From assembly GCF_020171285.1 (NCBI RefSeq), contig NZ_JAIUZI010000002.1:62001-126000 (forward strand): a stretch of DNA of 64,000 nucleotides, read 5' to 3'. Source of the DNA: Seohaeicola saemankumensis (GTDB taxonomy: Bacteria; Pseudomonadota; Alphaproteobacteria; Rhodobacterales; Rhodobacteraceae). Every line of letters begins with the position of its first letter. The first letter of the stretch is position 1. A program made the position numbers and the translations under genes. A model generated the notes under the pieces. The model was not told the DNA's origin. It saw nothing but the letters and a program-made list of their open reading frames with translations, and did not search any database. This document shows positions 44,527 through 54,043 of the stretch, piece after piece.

Positions 44527-45120
44527 TTATTGCCCTGCAGCGACACAGGATTTGTGAAATTCCGGGCCAAACGTGTCCGGTGCGGGGCATGTTGCGCCGT
44601 AATGCTTGAGCAGGCCAACGACTTCGTAGTGGTACCGGAACATGGCACGGATCAGAACGGTAAAGCCGCTGCTGTCCACATTCGCGACGTCCGCCCCCCG
44701 TTCAAGCAGGAGCTTGACCACATCGACATGGTTTTCGTCGGCAGCCATGTAGATCGGCGTTTTGATGGCCCTGTTATTCCTGGCATCGACATCGGCACCA
44801 TTTTCCAGCAACAGGCGCGCGATCTCTGCATGCCCGCCATAGGCCGCCGCATGGAGCGGCGTGAAGCCGCTGCGATTGCGTGCCATGACGTCGGATCCGG
44901 AATCGAGCAGCAGCGCCACGGTGTCCGCGTTCCCGGTCAATGAGGCGGCCATCAGTGGCGTTTCGGCGTTCGAGCCTCTCTCATCAACCATGACGCCATC
45001 GGCTATCAGGCGCTGGACCGTCGCCACGTCCCCCTGGCGCGCCGCATCGTACAACGGACCAGCAACGGTGGTTCCGACCAAGCAAAGAAATGCTGGAATA
45101 GAGGCGAAAACCCTATGCAT
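44527..45120 (-). CDS. exported ankyrin-repeat protein
   Basis: 197 residues with a signal peptide ending near residue 20 (LCLVGTTVAG) and GGGGAGAAGG before the ATG. About four ankyrin repeats: GPLYDAARQGDVATVQRLI, TPLMAASLTGNADTVALLLDSG, TPLHAAAYGGHAEIARLLLENGA, TPIYMAADENHVDVVKLLLERGA. Two Cys near the C-terminus (GATCPAPD, HKSCVAAG) could form a periplasmic disulfide. A protein-binding role in the periplasm, perhaps with the YHS partner downstream. Confidence 0.88.
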   Translation of the reverse strand: MHRVFASIPAFLCLVGTTVAGPLYDAARQGDVATVQRLIADGVMVDERGSNAETPLMAASLTGNADTVALLLDSGSDVMARNRSGFTPLHAAAYGGHAEIARLLLENGADVDARNNRAIKTPIYMAADENHVDVVKLLLERGADVANVDSSGFTVLIRAMFRYHYEVVGLLKHYGATCPAPDTFGPEFHKSCVAAGQ

Positions 45121-45512
45121 CGATCACCTTCTCCCCTGAGAAGCCTACAACGTCAGTGGAAATCGGGCAACACACAGATCATTGCGACGCTGGTCAGAGG
45201 GAGTTGCGGTAATCGTCTTTTAACGTCGAACACCCAAGCGACTTGCATCAAGGCCCGCGACCCGCTCGCTCGCTCAGCCCATCGCGCCAACACCCGGTTC
45301 GGTCAAGGTGCAATGGGCGACACGGCCGTGAACGCGACCTCGCAGCCGGTTGCCCCGTATACCGATGACCGGCCGTAGACAAGCGTGCCAGTGCGGCAGG
45401 ACGCATTTAGCGCCGCACGCAGTTCGCGAACCCGTTTCACGTGCGCGACGGGACGTCAGATATGTATATCAAACGTCTATACGTTGCGTCGCAAAAGTGT
45501 TACATTTCCGGT
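45121..45512. other. gap between ankyrin gene and small exported protein gene
   Basis: About 390 bases, presumably containing both divergent promoters. No supported gene or convincing regulatory motif. Confidence 0.5.
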
Positions 45513-45818
45513 ATGAACCGTATTGCTCGCATCCTTTTTACAGGTCTTTGTGCCTGTCTGGCCGCGACCGGCGCCGAGGCGGTGTCGCCGATAGCCGAGG
45601 TCATCTGTTCGCCCACCGGTGAGATGCACAGCAAGCGGGAGCGGCAGTTTGCCAGCCGCAGGACGGCCACGGGCCTGCGGGGGCGGGAACAGATCATGGA
45701 GGTCTGGACCGACCGGCGTGGCGACTGGACGCTGGTGATCACCTATGCCAGCGGGACGTCCTGTATCGTTGCAATGGGAGAGGACTGGGCCAGCCTGCAG
45801 GAGAAGGACCCGGCCTGA
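45513..45818 (+). CDS. small exported hypothetical protein
   Basis: 101 residues from the ATG at 45513 (the frame is open back to 45441). The signal peptide is good (RILFTGLCACLAATGAEAVS, cut near residue 22). The mature part is short and has two Cys (VICSPTG, GTSCIVAMGEDWASL), with a beta-strand-like MEVWTDRRGDWTLVITYASG. The general pattern is familiar from Rhodobacteraceae periplasmic proteins, but I cannot name a family. Confidence 0.72.
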   Translation: MNRIARILFTGLCACLAATGAEAVSPIAEVICSPTGEMHSKRERQFASRRTATGLRGREQIMEVWTDRRGDWTLVITYASGTSCIVAMGEDWASLQEKDPA

Positions 45819-45980
45819 CGCGCCGGGCGCGGACATGTGTCGGGTCGGTCCGGTCGATCACCCCTGGCCGGGGGCGTCGCGCGACAGGTCCGGTCGCAGT
45901 CGCGGCCGGGTCAAATGCGGGCAGCCGCTCCTCGCGCTAGCGGAATACGGCAGGTCCCTGAGGTGGGAAATGCGCGCGCC

Positions 45981-45996
45981 CCGGGGAGAACCCCGG
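45981..45996 (-). terminator. hairpin downstream of cold-shock gene
   Basis: CCGGGG / CCCCGG around AGAA, with imperfect GC-rich pairing beyond, 20 bases after the cold-shock gene's stop. No T-run, so a weak terminator or 3' stabiliser. Confidence 0.45.
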
Positions 45997-46015
45997 AGCG
46001 GCGCGGATCAAACAA

Positions 46016-46222
46016 TTACAACGGTTTCAAATCGGCAGCCATTTGCCGACCGTCCCGCCCTTCCTGAAGCTCGTACGAAACTTTCTGGTTGTCGGCGAGG
46101 CCAGTCAGCCCTGAGCGCTCGACAGCCGAGATGTGCACAAACACATCTTTTCCGCCTTCGTCGGGGGCAATAAAGCCGTAGCCTTTTGTTGTGTTAAACC
46201 ATTTCACGGTGCCCGTCGGCAT
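46016..46222 (-). CDS. cold-shock protein (CspA family)
   Basis: 68 residues, a single OB-fold cold-shock domain. RNP1 is KGYGFIAP and RNP2 is VFVHISAV; the start MPTGTVKWFNTTKGYGF is typical. It binds single-stranded nucleic acid. The divergent gap of about 215 bases to the ArsC-like gene can hold the long 5' leader usual for csp genes. Confidence 0.96.
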   Translation of the reverse strand: MPTGTVKWFNTTKGYGFIAPDEGGKDVFVHISAVERSGLTGLADNQKVSYELQEGRDGRQMAADLKPL

Positions 46223-46438
46223 GTCCCGTGTCTCCTTCTACCTTGTACTTTTCCCCGGAAATCTCGGGGGGCTGCGCGGCGAAACCGGCTGTACAGGCGG
46301 CCGGAATATGGAAACACACCGGGCCTGGTTGCTGGCAGCACCGGGTAGCAAGATCGCAAGTTCGACTGAAAAATCAAGAAAAAGGGGCTGCACGCGACGC
46401 CGATGATGGATATTTCGGCATCAAAAAGGGGAACTCTG

Positions 46439-46759
46439 ATGCAATTGTACGGTCTGAAATCTTGTGACACCTGCCGAAAGGCGCTGAAAGCCCTGCCCGA
46501 AGCCGAGTTGGTTGATGTCCGCGCTGACGGCGTTCCGACGCAGGTTCTGGAGGCCGCGCAGGCCCGCTTTGGCGCGGCGTTGGTCAACACCCGGTCGACC
46601 ACCTGGCGCGGGCTGTCCGAGGCCGAGCGGGCGGAGCCGGCCCTGGATTTGCTGGTCGCACACCCGGCGTTGATGAAGCGCCCGCTGATCGTCACCGAGG
46701 CGGGCGATATGCACCTGGGCTGGACGCCGGGGGTGCGCGCGGCCCTTGGCGTGGAGTGA
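46439..46759 (+). CDS. ArsC/Spx-like protein (YffB type)
   Basis: 106 residues from the ATG at 46439, with AGGGGAAC upstream. Thioredoxin-like ArsC fold: GLKSCDTCRKALKAL with Cys9 and Cys12 as C-x-x-C, ALMKRPLIV (the conserved K-R-P segment) and a glycine-rich end. Short ArsC-like proteins of this size belong to the YffB/Spx branch, not classical arsenate reductases; no ars genes are nearby, so arsenate reduction is unlikely. Confidence 0.85.
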   Translation: MQLYGLKSCDTCRKALKALPEAELVDVRADGVPTQVLEAAQARFGAALVNTRSTTWRGLSEAERAEPALDLLVAHPALMKRPLIVTEAGDMHLGWTPGVRAALGVE

Positions 46760-46899
46760 TCGGACCCCTATCTGGGGGGCAATGCAGAATTACGAATACC
46801 TGACTCACTCAACGCGGTCTGAAATCGCGGATTTCACTGCGTTCGGTGGTGAAAGAGGTTTCAGGTTGTTCGATCTTTGCTCGAAGCAGGAGTAGAACA

Positions 46900-47268
46900 A
46901 TGCGCAATGCGGCCTTGGTGCTGGGGGTGATCGCCGGTATCGCCGGAATGATCGTGGGTTTTTTCAGCTATGGTTATACCGCCGCCATAGAACACTGGGG
47001 CGAGATTGACGGGCTGGCACAGCAGGTGGCCAATGTCGACCTGATCCGTGCCACATCGGTGCTGGCGCCGATGCTGGCGCTGGCAGGCGGCGCGATGGCG
47101 CGGGCGCGGGCGTTGTGGGGCGGGGTTCTGTTGCTGGTCTCGGCGGCGGGCATGTACCATGCCTTTGGATTCAACGTGTTCACGATGTTTCCGATCGCCT
47201 TTGCCGGAACGGCGGGCTTGCTGGCGCTGGCGGCGGGCAAGCCGGACGAGCCAAAGGCGCATTTCTGA
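46900..47268 (+). CDS. small membrane protein
   Basis: 122 residues from the ATG at 46900 (AGGAGT 7 bases upstream). Four predicted helices (AALVLGVIAGIAGMIVGFF, ATSVLAPMLALAGGAMA, LWGGVLLLVSAAGMYHAFGF, MFPIAFAGTAGLLALAAG). No family recognised. Convergent with the DoxX gene of the bufferin operon. Confidence 0.7.
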   Translation: MRNAALVLGVIAGIAGMIVGFFSYGYTAAIEHWGEIDGLAQQVANVDLIRATSVLAPMLALAGGAMARARALWGGVLLLVSAAGMYHAFGFNVFTMFPIAFAGTAGLLALAAGKPDEPKAHF

Positions 47269-47319
47269 GCGCCCCCGGGAGCGCCGCGAACCCGTGAGGA
47301 TCCGCGTCGCGTAACCGGG

Positions 47320-47883
47320 TCAGGCGTGGGCGGGCTGCATGGCCCGGTGGCGCAGCAGCGCGTCCAGCGACAGAGCGCCGGCGCCCTTGATCACCAGGAA
47401 CCCGAGCGTAAAGACCCAGAACAGGCGCTGATCCATGATCGCGCTGTCCGCCAGCCGGTCGAACCAGGCACCGATGGTGGCGGGGTCGGCGTTGTGGCCG
47501 TAGATGTCGGTCAGCGATTGCATTACCACGAAACCGATCATGCCCAATGCGGCCAGTCGCGTGGCCAGGCCAAGAACGATCAGCGCGGGCAGGATGAATT
47601 CGGCCCAGGTGCCGGCCACCACCACCAGCCAGTGCAGGGTCGAGAGCTGCGAGACGTCGTAGCCGACCGCCTCGAACTGCTTGGGGAAGATCTGGGCATA
47701 GGCGCCGACCGAGGGGCGGAACAGGCCGAAAAGCCCGTCGCCGACCTTGGTCATGGCAGAGTTCCAGTAGTAAACCAGCAAAGTTGCGGCAAAGACAAAA
47801 CGCGCCAGCAGGGGCAGCAGCCAGTCACCCCCGCGTTCGACAAGGTCAAAAACGGCGTCGTGCAGCGAAACAAGCATACGCAT
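47320..47883 (-). CDS. DoxX-family membrane protein of the bufferin operon
   Basis: 187 residues with about four membrane helices (LLARFVFAATLLVYYW, LVVVAGTWAEFILPALIVLGLATR, GMIGFVVMQSLTDIYG, FWVFTLGFLVIKGAGALSLD), matching DoxX. It starts 4 bases after the bufC stop, with AAAGGA at a good distance. DoxX proteins commonly end bufferin operons; a membrane redox or quinone-linked role is assumed, not shown. Confidence 0.88.
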   Translation of the reverse strand: MRMLVSLHDAVFDLVERGGDWLLPLLARFVFAATLLVYYWNSAMTKVGDGLFGLFRPSVGAYAQIFPKQFEAVGYDVSQLSTLHWLVVVAGTWAEFILPALIVLGLATRLAALGMIGFVVMQSLTDIYGHNADPATIGAWFDRLADSAIMDQRLFWVFTLGFLVIKGAGALSLDALLRHRAMQPAHA

Positions 47884-47887
47884 GGGG

Positions 47888-48637
47888 TTATCCTTTCACG
47901 TTCAATGAGGTGATCGTGCCGCCTTGCAGTAGCAGGGCGAGGCTGGCGGCAAGATCGAAATCCGGGGTCGCGGCCAGCGCCGCGTCATGGGCTGCGCCGA
48001 TGGGCTCGCCTCGTTGCAGCGCCGCGATCCAGTCGGCCCCGCCGGGGGATAGCGGCTGTGGTACCGGGTCAAAATCGGGCCGCGTGATCAGCACGTCCTG
48101 TGCAATCGCGGCCGGTTTCGGGGCGTCGGGTTCCGTGTTGAAGCGCCAGATGTCGAACACCGGCCAGTCCGAGCGCAGCAGCCGGACGGCCGGCGCCAGT
48201 GTCACGGTGGCCTGCATCAGCGCCTCGGGGTCAGTGCGCGCAAGCAGGTCGGGGTCGATCGGGTCAGCGTCGGCGGCGTGATAGGCATGGCGCATCGCCA
48301 GTTCGAGCCGGGCCACGTCGGGCAGGTAGCCAAGGTGCGACAGCTGCGCCATGCCAGCCAGAAACGCGGGGAAAGAGGCGCCGTAGAACATCATCAGGGG
48401 CGAGCTGGGCGGGTGCGCGCGCAGGTACATCCCGGCCAGCCCGTCCATGTTTTCCTTGCCCAAGAGCCTGGCGATGACCGGAAAGGCGCTGTGCAGCGCT
48501 TCGGTCAGCGAGACCGCGACATTGTTGCGGTAAACGTTGAACCGCTTGCCCGCCGGCAGGCCCTGACCATCGAGCAGGCCCTCGGGCGTCTGTTGGCCGG
48601 GGTCGAGCAGGGCGGTGGTGAAGGTGGACTGGCTCAT
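47888..48637 (-). CDS. bufC: BufC-type RiPP maturation partner (DUF2063)
   Basis: 249 residues from the ATG at 48637, overlapping the bufB stop by 4 bases. DUF2063 N-terminal domain: [23 protein letters not shown] and [22 protein letters not shown], then a smaller C-terminal domain ([15 protein letters not shown]). In bufferin and related systems this partner brings the precursor peptide to the DUF692 oxidase. The strict gene order A-B-C-DoxX supports this role. Confidence 0.9.
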   Translation of the reverse strand: MSQSTFTTALLDPGQQTPEGLLDGQGLPAGKRFNVYRNNVAVSLTEALHSAFPVIARLLGKENMDGLAGMYLRAHPPSSPLMMFYGASFPAFLAGMAQLSHLGYLPDVARLELAMRHAYHAADADPIDPDLLARTDPEALMQATVTLAPAVRLLRSDWPVFDIWRFNTEPDAPKPAAIAQDVLITRPDFDPVPQPLSPGGADWIAALQRGEPIGAAHDAALAATPDFDLAASLALLLQGGTITSLNVKG

Positions 48638-49503
48638 GCCGGGGCACTTTCGCTGATGGACGACAGTGCGGCGGCGGCGCGGGCGGCCTCGGACCGCAGC
48701 ACCGGCCAGTCGGGCACGTCGTTGTCCCATTCGATCAGTAGCGGCTTTGGGCCGTTCTGACGCAGCGTGTGGTCCAGCAGCGCCCAGACCGGGTCGGCCA
48801 CCGCGCGGCCGTGGCTGTCGATGAGCAGCGGCGCGCCGTGGTCGTCGGCGTCCTCGTCATGGCCGCCGAGGTGGATTTCACCGACCAGATCCAGCGGGAA
48901 GGCGTCGATATAGCCCTGCGGCGAAAAGCCGAGGTTGGTGGCGGAGACAAAGACGTTGTTCACGTCCAGCAATAGCCCGCATCCGGTGCGCTGGGCGAGG
49001 GCGGCCAGAAAATCGGGTTCGGCCCAGGTGCTTTCGGCAAAGGCCAGGTAGCTGGAGGGGTTTTCCAGCAGCATCCGGCGGCCAACCGCCTGCTGCACCT
49101 GGTCGATATGGGCGGCGACCCGGTCCAGCGTGGCGTCGGTATAGGGCAAGGGCAGAAGGTCGTTGAGGAAATGACTGTCGTGGGTGGACCAGGCAAGGTG
49201 TTCGGAAAAGCTGGTCGGGTTCAGCCAGTCGATCAGGTGCCGCAGCCGGGCAAGGTGGTCCGCGTCCAGCGGTGCCTCGCCGCCGATCGACAGGCCGACG
49301 CCATGCACCGAAATCGGGAATTGTCGCGACAGGTGGCGCATCTGGGCAAGAGGGCGGCCGCCGCCGCCCATGTAGTTCTCTGCATGGATCTCGAGCCAGC
49401 TCACCGGACCTGCGTCTTCGGTCAGATCGGCGAAATGCTGGGGCTTGTATCCCACGCCCGGCGCAGCGGGCAGGGCATTCTGACGGGGGCTGTCGATTTG
49501 CAT
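48634..49503 (-). CDS. bufB: BufB-type multinuclear iron oxidase (DUF692, MbnB-like)
   Basis: 289 residues, DUF692 TIM barrel. Conserved metal-ligand blocks are visible in order: [75 protein letters not shown] and [10 protein letters not shown]. Such enzymes use an Fe cluster and O2 to modify precursor Cys; in bufferins they make thiooxazole groups. Located 99 bases after the precursor gene, with a hairpin in between. Confidence 0.93.
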   Translation of the reverse strand: MQIDSPRQNALPAAPGVGYKPQHFADLTEDAGPVSWLEIHAENYMGGGGRPLAQMRHLSRQFPISVHGVGLSIGGEAPLDADHLARLRHLIDWLNPTSFSEHLAWSTHDSHFLNDLLPLPYTDATLDRVAAHIDQVQQAVGRRMLLENPSSYLAFAESTWAEPDFLAALAQRTGCGLLLDVNNVFVSATNLGFSPQGYIDAFPLDLVGEIHLGGHDEDADDHGAPLLIDSHGRAVADPVWALLDHTLRQNGPKPLLIEWDNDVPDWPVLRSEAARAAAALSSISESAPA

Positions 49504-49571
49504 GAGAAAACCGGCGCGTTAGGATCGGTCGCGCGCCCCCAGGGGGACGCACGGCTCAACTGCGGGACGGG

Positions 49572-49593
49572 TGCGGGGATGTTTCACCCCGCA
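49572..49593 (-). promoter_or_regulatory. hairpin between bufA and bufB
   Basis: TGCGGGG / CCCCGCA around an 8-base loop, 9 bases after the bufA stop, with no T-run. Probably an mRNA-stability or partial-termination element that keeps the precursor transcript above that of its enzymes. Confidence 0.55.
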
Positions 49594-49602
49594 GCCACTG
49601 GT

Positions 49603-49905
49603 TTATGCGGGCAGATCACGCTCCAGCGCCTCAAGCGAACCCTTGCGCGCGGTGCCATCGGCCATTGCCGGCAGTTCCATGTCGGTGCAGGTGCCGGCAT
49701 CGACCAGTGTCCAGGCATTGCCCTGATAGTCGACGGTCGAGGTGCCTGCGCAGGTGGTGCCGGGGCCGGCGGCGCAATCGTTCTGGCCGGCCAGCGAAAC
49801 GCCGTAACATTTTTCCTTGGACTGGGCGCTGACGCTTTGGGTCGTGGCGACCAAGGCTGCGGCTACGGCACCAGCGACGGCAAGGGTCTTGGCGGTGTTC
49901 GACAT
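49603..49905 (-). CDS. bufA: bufferin precursor (BufA1-like, DUF2282)
   Basis: 100 residues from the ATG at 49905 (AAAGGA upstream; the frame extends to 49950 without one). A Sec signal peptide covers about 1-27 ([20 protein letters not shown]). The mature part has exactly four Cys: 33 (KEKCYG), 44 (QNDCAAG), 52 (TTCAGTS) and 73 (AGTCTDM), followed by a hydrophilic tail. This is the precursor pattern of copper-binding bufferins, whose core Cys are modified by BufB/BufC before export. The neighbouring bufB, bufC and DoxX genes make the assignment firm. Confidence 0.92.
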   Translation of the reverse strand: MSNTAKTLAVAGAVAAALVATTQSVSAQSKEKCYGVSLAGQNDCAAGPGTTCAGTSTVDYQGNAWTLVDAGTCTDMELPAMADGTARKGSLEALERDLPA

Positions 49906-50005
49906 CTCGGAAATCCTTTTGGTTGATACGTGGTGTCGTCTTGGAGACATGAAAAATGTAGCGCCTGCAAAGGGTTTGTTGAACTCACGAGGCCGTGCCT
50001 CACGC

Positions 50006-50028
50006 CCGCGTCAGATTTTGTGACGCGG
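50006..50028. promoter_or_regulatory. 8-bp inverted repeat upstream of bufA
   Basis: CCGCGTCA at 50006-50013 and TGACGCGG at 50021-50028, a perfect inverted repeat with a 7-base AT-rich centre, about 100 bases before the bufA start and after the thrS terminator. Its place suggests an operator or promoter-proximal element for the buf operon. Confidence 0.45.
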
Positions 50029-50071
50029 CTTGCCCTTCTAAATCTCTGAAATGGTTTAAGAAAAAATAAAA

Positions 50072-50112
50072 CCCCGCAATCCGGCCCGTAAAAAGGAGGC
50101 CCGATTGCGGGG
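50072..50112 (-). terminator. rho-independent terminator of thrS
   Basis: Read on the minus strand, a 10-bp perfect stem (CCCCGCAATC / GATTGCGGGG) with an inner GGCC/GGCC pairing is followed by TTTTATTTTTT. It lies 16 bases after the thrS stop. Confidence 0.9.
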
Positions 50113-50128
50113 CGTTTCGCGCGAAATG

Positions 50129-52075
50129 TTACAACAGATCGGGCGCGGTGGCCTCGGTCGCGAGCGCCTTTGTTACATCGACAAGGCTTTCCACCGAGGT
50201 GCGTTTTTCGCCGAGCCGCCGCACCGTGACGGTGCGCTCCTCGACCTCGCGGTGGCCGACGGCGAGGATCACCGGCACCTTGCCGACGGAATGTTCGCGG
50301 ACCTTGTAGTTGATCTTTTCGTTGCGGATGTCGGCCTCGGCGCGGATGCCGGCGGCGGTCAGTTCGGCAACGACCTCTTGCACGTAGTCGTCAGCCTCGG
50401 ACGTGATCGAGGCCACAACCACCTGGCGCGGAGCCAGCCAGAACGGCAGCTTGCCGGCGTGTTCCTCGATCAGGATGCCGATGAAGCGTTCGAAAGAGCC
50501 CAGCGTCGCGCGGTGCAGCATGACGGGTGTGTGTTTTTCGCCGTCGGCGCCGACATAGGTCGCGCCCAGCCGTTCGGGGATGATGAAGTCGACCTGCAAC
50601 GTGCCGCACTGCCAGTCGCGGCCGATGGCGTCGGTCAGCACGAATTCCAGCTTGGGACCATAGAATGCGCCTTCGCCCGGGTTCAGGTCATAGGCGCAGC
50701 CGGCGGCGTCGCAGGCTTCTTGCAGCAGGCGGTCGGCCTTGTCCCACTGTTCGTCGGTGCCGGCGCGCACCTCGGGGCGGTCCGAGAACTTGACCTTGAA
50801 GCTTTCAAAGCCGAGATCGCGGTAGACGTTGGACAGGAAATCCAGGAACCGCTTGGTCTCGGATTCGATCTGGTCCTCGGTGCAGAAGATATGCGCGTCG
50901 TCCTGGGTGAACCCGCGCACCCGCATGATGCCATGCAGCGCGCCCGAGGGTTCGTAGCGGTTGCACGACCCGAATTCGGCCATCCGCAGCGGCAGGTCGC
51001 GGTAGGATTTCAGACCCTGCTTGAAGATTTCCACATGGCAGGGGCAGTTCATCGGCTTGAGTGCGTTCACGGCCTTTTCGCGGGCATGTTCCTCGTCCAC
51101 TTCGACGATGAACATGTTCTCCTGGTACTTGTCCCAGTGGCCCGAGGCCTCCCACAGCTTGCGGTCGACGACCTGGGGCGTGTTCACCTCGACATAGCCG
51201 CCACGGGTCTGCTGGCGGCGCATGTAGTCCTGCAGCTGGGTGTAGATCTTCCAGCCGTTGGGGTGCCAGAAGATCTGGCCCGGCGCCTCAGGTTGCAGGT
51301 GAAACAGGTCCATCTCGCGGCCCAGCTTGCGGTGGTCACGTTTGGCGGCCTCTTCCAGCATGTGCAGATGGGCCTTGAGCTTTTCCTTGTTCTGGAAGGC
51401 CACGCCATAGATCCGCTGCAGCATCGCGCGGCTGCTGTCGCCGCGCCAGTAGGCGCCGGCAATCGACATCAGCTTGAAGGCGTCACCCGGCAACTGGCCG
51501 GTGTGCTGCAGGTGCGGGCCACGGCAGAGGTCCTGCCAATGGCCGTGCCAGTACATGCGAAGCGGTTCATCGCCGGGAATGGCTTCGATCAGCTCGACCT
51601 TGTAGGGTTCGTTATTGGCGGTGTAATGCTTGATCGCGCGGTCGCGTTCCCAGACCTCGGTGGTCACGGGATCGCGCTTGTTAATGATTTCCTTCATCTT
51701 TTTCTCGATCATGCCCAGATCTTCGGGCGTGAACGGCTCGATGCGGTCAAAGTCGTAGTACCAGCCGTTGTCGATCACCGGGCCGATGGTGACCTTGGTG
51801 TCGGGCCAGATCTCCTGCACGGCGCGGGCCATGACATGGGCCAGGTCGTGGCGGATCAGCTCGTTGGCCTGCGCCTCGTCCTTGAGGGTGTGAATGGCGA
51901 TGTCGGCGTCGGCGTCGATTGGCCATTGCAGGTCCCAATGCTTGCCATCGACCGTCGCGCTGATCGCCTTTTTGGCGAGCGAGGTCGAGATATCGGCGGC
52001 CACCTGCGCGGGCGTGACGCCGGCGTCATAGGATCGTGCATTGCCATCGGGAAGGGTAAGGGTGACTTGGGCCAT
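50129..52075 (-). CDS. thrS: threonyl-tRNA synthetase
   Basis: 648 residues from the ATG at 52075, with GGAGAG just upstream. Domains in order: TGS (1-60, [16 protein letters not shown]), the editing/SAD domain with [17 protein letters not shown], then the class II core ([47 protein letters not shown]-like [25 protein letters not shown], and [21 protein letters not shown]) and the anticodon-binding domain. The Cys of MNCPCH binds the active-site zinc. Normal full length. Confidence 0.98.
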   Translation of the reverse strand: MAQVTLTLPDGNARSYDAGVTPAQVAADISTSLAKKAISATVDGKHWDLQWPIDADADIAIHTLKDEAQANELIRHDLAHVMARAVQEIWPDTKVTIGPVIDNGWYYDFDRIEPFTPEDLGMIEKKMKEIINKRDPVTTEVWERDRAIKHYTANNEPYKVELIEAIPGDEPLRMYWHGHWQDLCRGPHLQHTGQLPGDAFKLMSIAGAYWRGDSSRAMLQRIYGVAFQNKEKLKAHLHMLEEAAKRDHRKLGREMDLFHLQPEAPGQIFWHPNGWKIYTQLQDYMRRQQTRGGYVEVNTPQVVDRKLWEASGHWDKYQENMFIVEVDEEHAREKAVNALKPMNCPCHVEIFKQGLKSYRDLPLRMAEFGSCNRYEPSGALHGIMRVRGFTQDDAHIFCTEDQIESETKRFLDFLSNVYRDLGFESFKVKFSDRPEVRAGTDEQWDKADRLLQEACDAAGCAYDLNPGEGAFYGPKLEFVLTDAIGRDWQCGTLQVDFIIPERLGATYVGADGEKHTPVMLHRATLGSFERFIGILIEEHAGKLPFWLAPRQVVVASITSEADDYVQEVVAELTAAGIRAEADIRNEKINYKVREHSVGKVPVILAVGHREVEERTVTVRRLGEKRTSVESLVDVTKALATEATAPDLL

Positions 52076-52298
52076 ATCGGCTCTCCTCGTCAGTTTGGCG
52101 CCCACGGAACGCCCGGTTGCGGGTTATGTTTCGCGGCTTATGTGACGGGCGCCAACAGCGGTGTCAAGAAGCCAGGTTTGGTAAGGGTTCGGAAACTGCC
52201 GGTATGTGGATGGACCGCCAGGGTGCGCTGTCAGGGGTTTTCAGTCCGTCCGGAACCGGGCAGGGTGTGGGCATGCCAGCAATCAAGAAGGGGCGAGC

Positions 52299-53051
52299 AT
52301 GGGTCGTACGCAATTCCTCGACACGCCGCAGGGGCGGCGCATCGCCTATCACAAGACGCAGGGGCAGGGGTCCTGCGTCGTCTTTCTGGGCGGGCTAAAG
52401 TCCGACATGGAAGGCACAAAGGCGGTGCACCTCGAAGCATGGTGCAAGGCGCAGGGCCGCGCGTTCCTGCGGTTCGACTATTCCGGTCACGGCGAAAGCG
52501 GCGGCAGTTTCGAGGAGGGCTGTATCGGCGACTGGCACGAGGACACGCTGGCGGCTGTTGATGAGTTGACCGAGGGGCCGCTGGTGGTTGTGGGGTCGTC
52601 GATGGGGGGCTGGCAGGCGTTGTTGCTGGCGCGCGCGCGGGCCGATCGGATCGCCGGGATCGTGACCATCGCAGCGGCGCCGGATTTCACCGAGGACAGT
52701 TATTGGGCCAAGTTCACCGAGGCGCAAAAACAGGCGCTGGAACGCGAGGGCCAGGTGGAACTGCCATCGGATTACATGGAGCCCTATGTGATCACCAGGC
52801 GGATGATCGAGGACGGGCGGACCCGGTTGGTGCTGCGCGATGCGCTGAAGCTGCCGTTCCCTGTGCGCTGCCTGCAGGGCACGGCAGATACCGCCGTCAG
52901 CACCGAAACCGCGCTGCGCCTGCTGGACCATGCGGAGTGTGAGGACATGCGCCTGCTGCTGGTCAAGGACGCCGATCACCGGTTTTCCGACGGACCCTGT
53001 CTGGGTCTGATCGAGACCGCGATCACCGAGGTGCTGGAGGCGGCGGGCTGA
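52299..53051 (+). CDS. alpha/beta hydrolase (first of three)
   Basis: 250 residues from the ATG at 52299, AGGGGCGAG upstream. Nucleophile elbow GSSMGG with Ser101; the oxyanion-forming segment VVFLGGLKSDM; the acid and His are likely in LQGTADTAVS and KDADHRFSDG. Short serine hydrolases of this type act on esters; the substrate is unknown. Its stop overlaps the start of the next hydrolase by one base. Confidence 0.88.
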   Translation: MGRTQFLDTPQGRRIAYHKTQGQGSCVVFLGGLKSDMEGTKAVHLEAWCKAQGRAFLRFDYSGHGESGGSFEEGCIGDWHEDTLAAVDELTEGPLVVVGSSMGGWQALLLARARADRIAGIVTIAAAPDFTEDSYWAKFTEAQKQALEREGQVELPSDYMEPYVITRRMIEDGRTRLVLRDALKLPFPVRCLQGTADTAVSTETALRLLDHAECEDMRLLLVKDADHRFSDGPCLGLIETAITEVLEAAG

Positions 53052-54043
53052 TGCGCGGGTTCGGCAAATTCCTGGGACGGCTGTTGCTGGTGCTGGCCGT
53101 GGTCGCGGCGGGGCTGTGGTGGTTTGGCCCCTATGAAAAGGTGGATCTGCGCGCCGATTTCGAACCGCGCAAATTTGGCGAGGGCGTTCAGGTCTATTTC
53201 GAATCCATCGAATCCGGTCAGGACACGATCACCCCAGGCACCGAAAAGCGGGTGGTCTGGCAGGAAGGGTTCAAGGAGCGGCGCACGCCGGTGTCGATTC
53301 TCTATATTCACGGGTTTTCGGCGACCTCCGAGGAAATCCGCCCGGTTCCCGACCGCATCGCCGACGCGCTGGGCGCCAATCTTGTCTATACCCGCCTGCA
53401 GGGGCACGGTCAGTCTGGCGCGGCGCTGGCAGAGGCCAGCGCGCCGGCGTGGATGCATGACACCGCCGAGGGTCTGGCGGCGGCGCGGGCTGTTGGCGAA
53501 CGGGTCGTGGTGATCGCGACCTCGACAGGCGGGACGCTGGCGGCGGCCGCGGCGCTGGACCCGGCGATGTCCGACAAGGTGGCCGCCATGATCCTCGTTT
53601 CGCCCAATTTCGGCATCAACGATTCTTCGGCCGGGCTGCTGACATGGCCGGCGGCGCGCTACTGGGTGCCGCTGGTGGCGGGGCAGGTGCGATCGACCAA
53701 TCCGGCGAGCGAAGCACAGGCGACCTATTGGACAACCACCTATCCGCTGCGGGCGCTGATGCCGATGGCGGCGCTGGTCAAGGCGGTGGCTGCGCTGGAT
53801 TTCGGTGCGACGGCGGTGCCGGCGCTGTTCTGGTTTTCGGATGACGACGCGGTTGTGCGCCCGGACATCACCCGCAAGATCGCGGCGCGCTGGGGCGGGC
53901 CGTCGGTGATGGAAGTGGTCACGATGGGCGAGGGCGACGACCCGTCGTCGCATGTGGTGACCGGCGATATCATGTCACCGGGCCAGACCGATTTGGCGGT
54001 GGAGCGTATGCTGGCCTGGCTGGCGGGCCACGGGATCGAATGA
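53051..54043 (+). CDS. alpha/beta hydrolase with N-terminal membrane anchor
   Basis: 330 residues. One hydrophobic segment (LLLVLAVVAAGLWWFG, about 10-26) anchors it or serves as an uncleaved signal. The hydrolase core follows: ILYIHGFSATSEE, RLQGHGQSG, elbow ATSTGG (Ser in the centre), FWFSDDDAVV and SSHVVTGD. Carboxylesterase or monoacylglycerol-lipase-like. Overlaps both neighbours. Confidence 0.85.
   Translation: MRGFGKFLGRLLLVLAVVAAGLWWFGPYEKVDLRADFEPRKFGEGVQVYFESIESGQDTITPGTEKRVVWQEGFKERRTPVSILYIHGFSATSEEIRPVPDRIADALGANLVYTRLQGHGQSGAALAEASAPAWMHDTAEGLAAARAVGERVVVIATSTGGTLAAAAALDPAMSDKVAAMILVSPNFGINDSSAGLLTWPAARYWVPLVAGQVRSTNPASEAQATYWTTTYPLRALMPMAALVKAVAALDFGATAVPALFWFSDDDAVVRPDITRKIAARWGGPSVMEVVTMGEGDDPSSHVVTGDIMSPGQTDLAVERMLAWLAGHGIE

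Noticed and set aside
46439..46759. Classical arsenate reductase
   Set aside because: Size, C-x-x-C pair and lack of other ars genes fit the YffB/Spx-like branch better.
50105..52561. 818-codon plus-strand frame opposite thrS
   Set aside because: Entirely antisense to threonyl-tRNA synthetase; open because of GC-rich codon bias.
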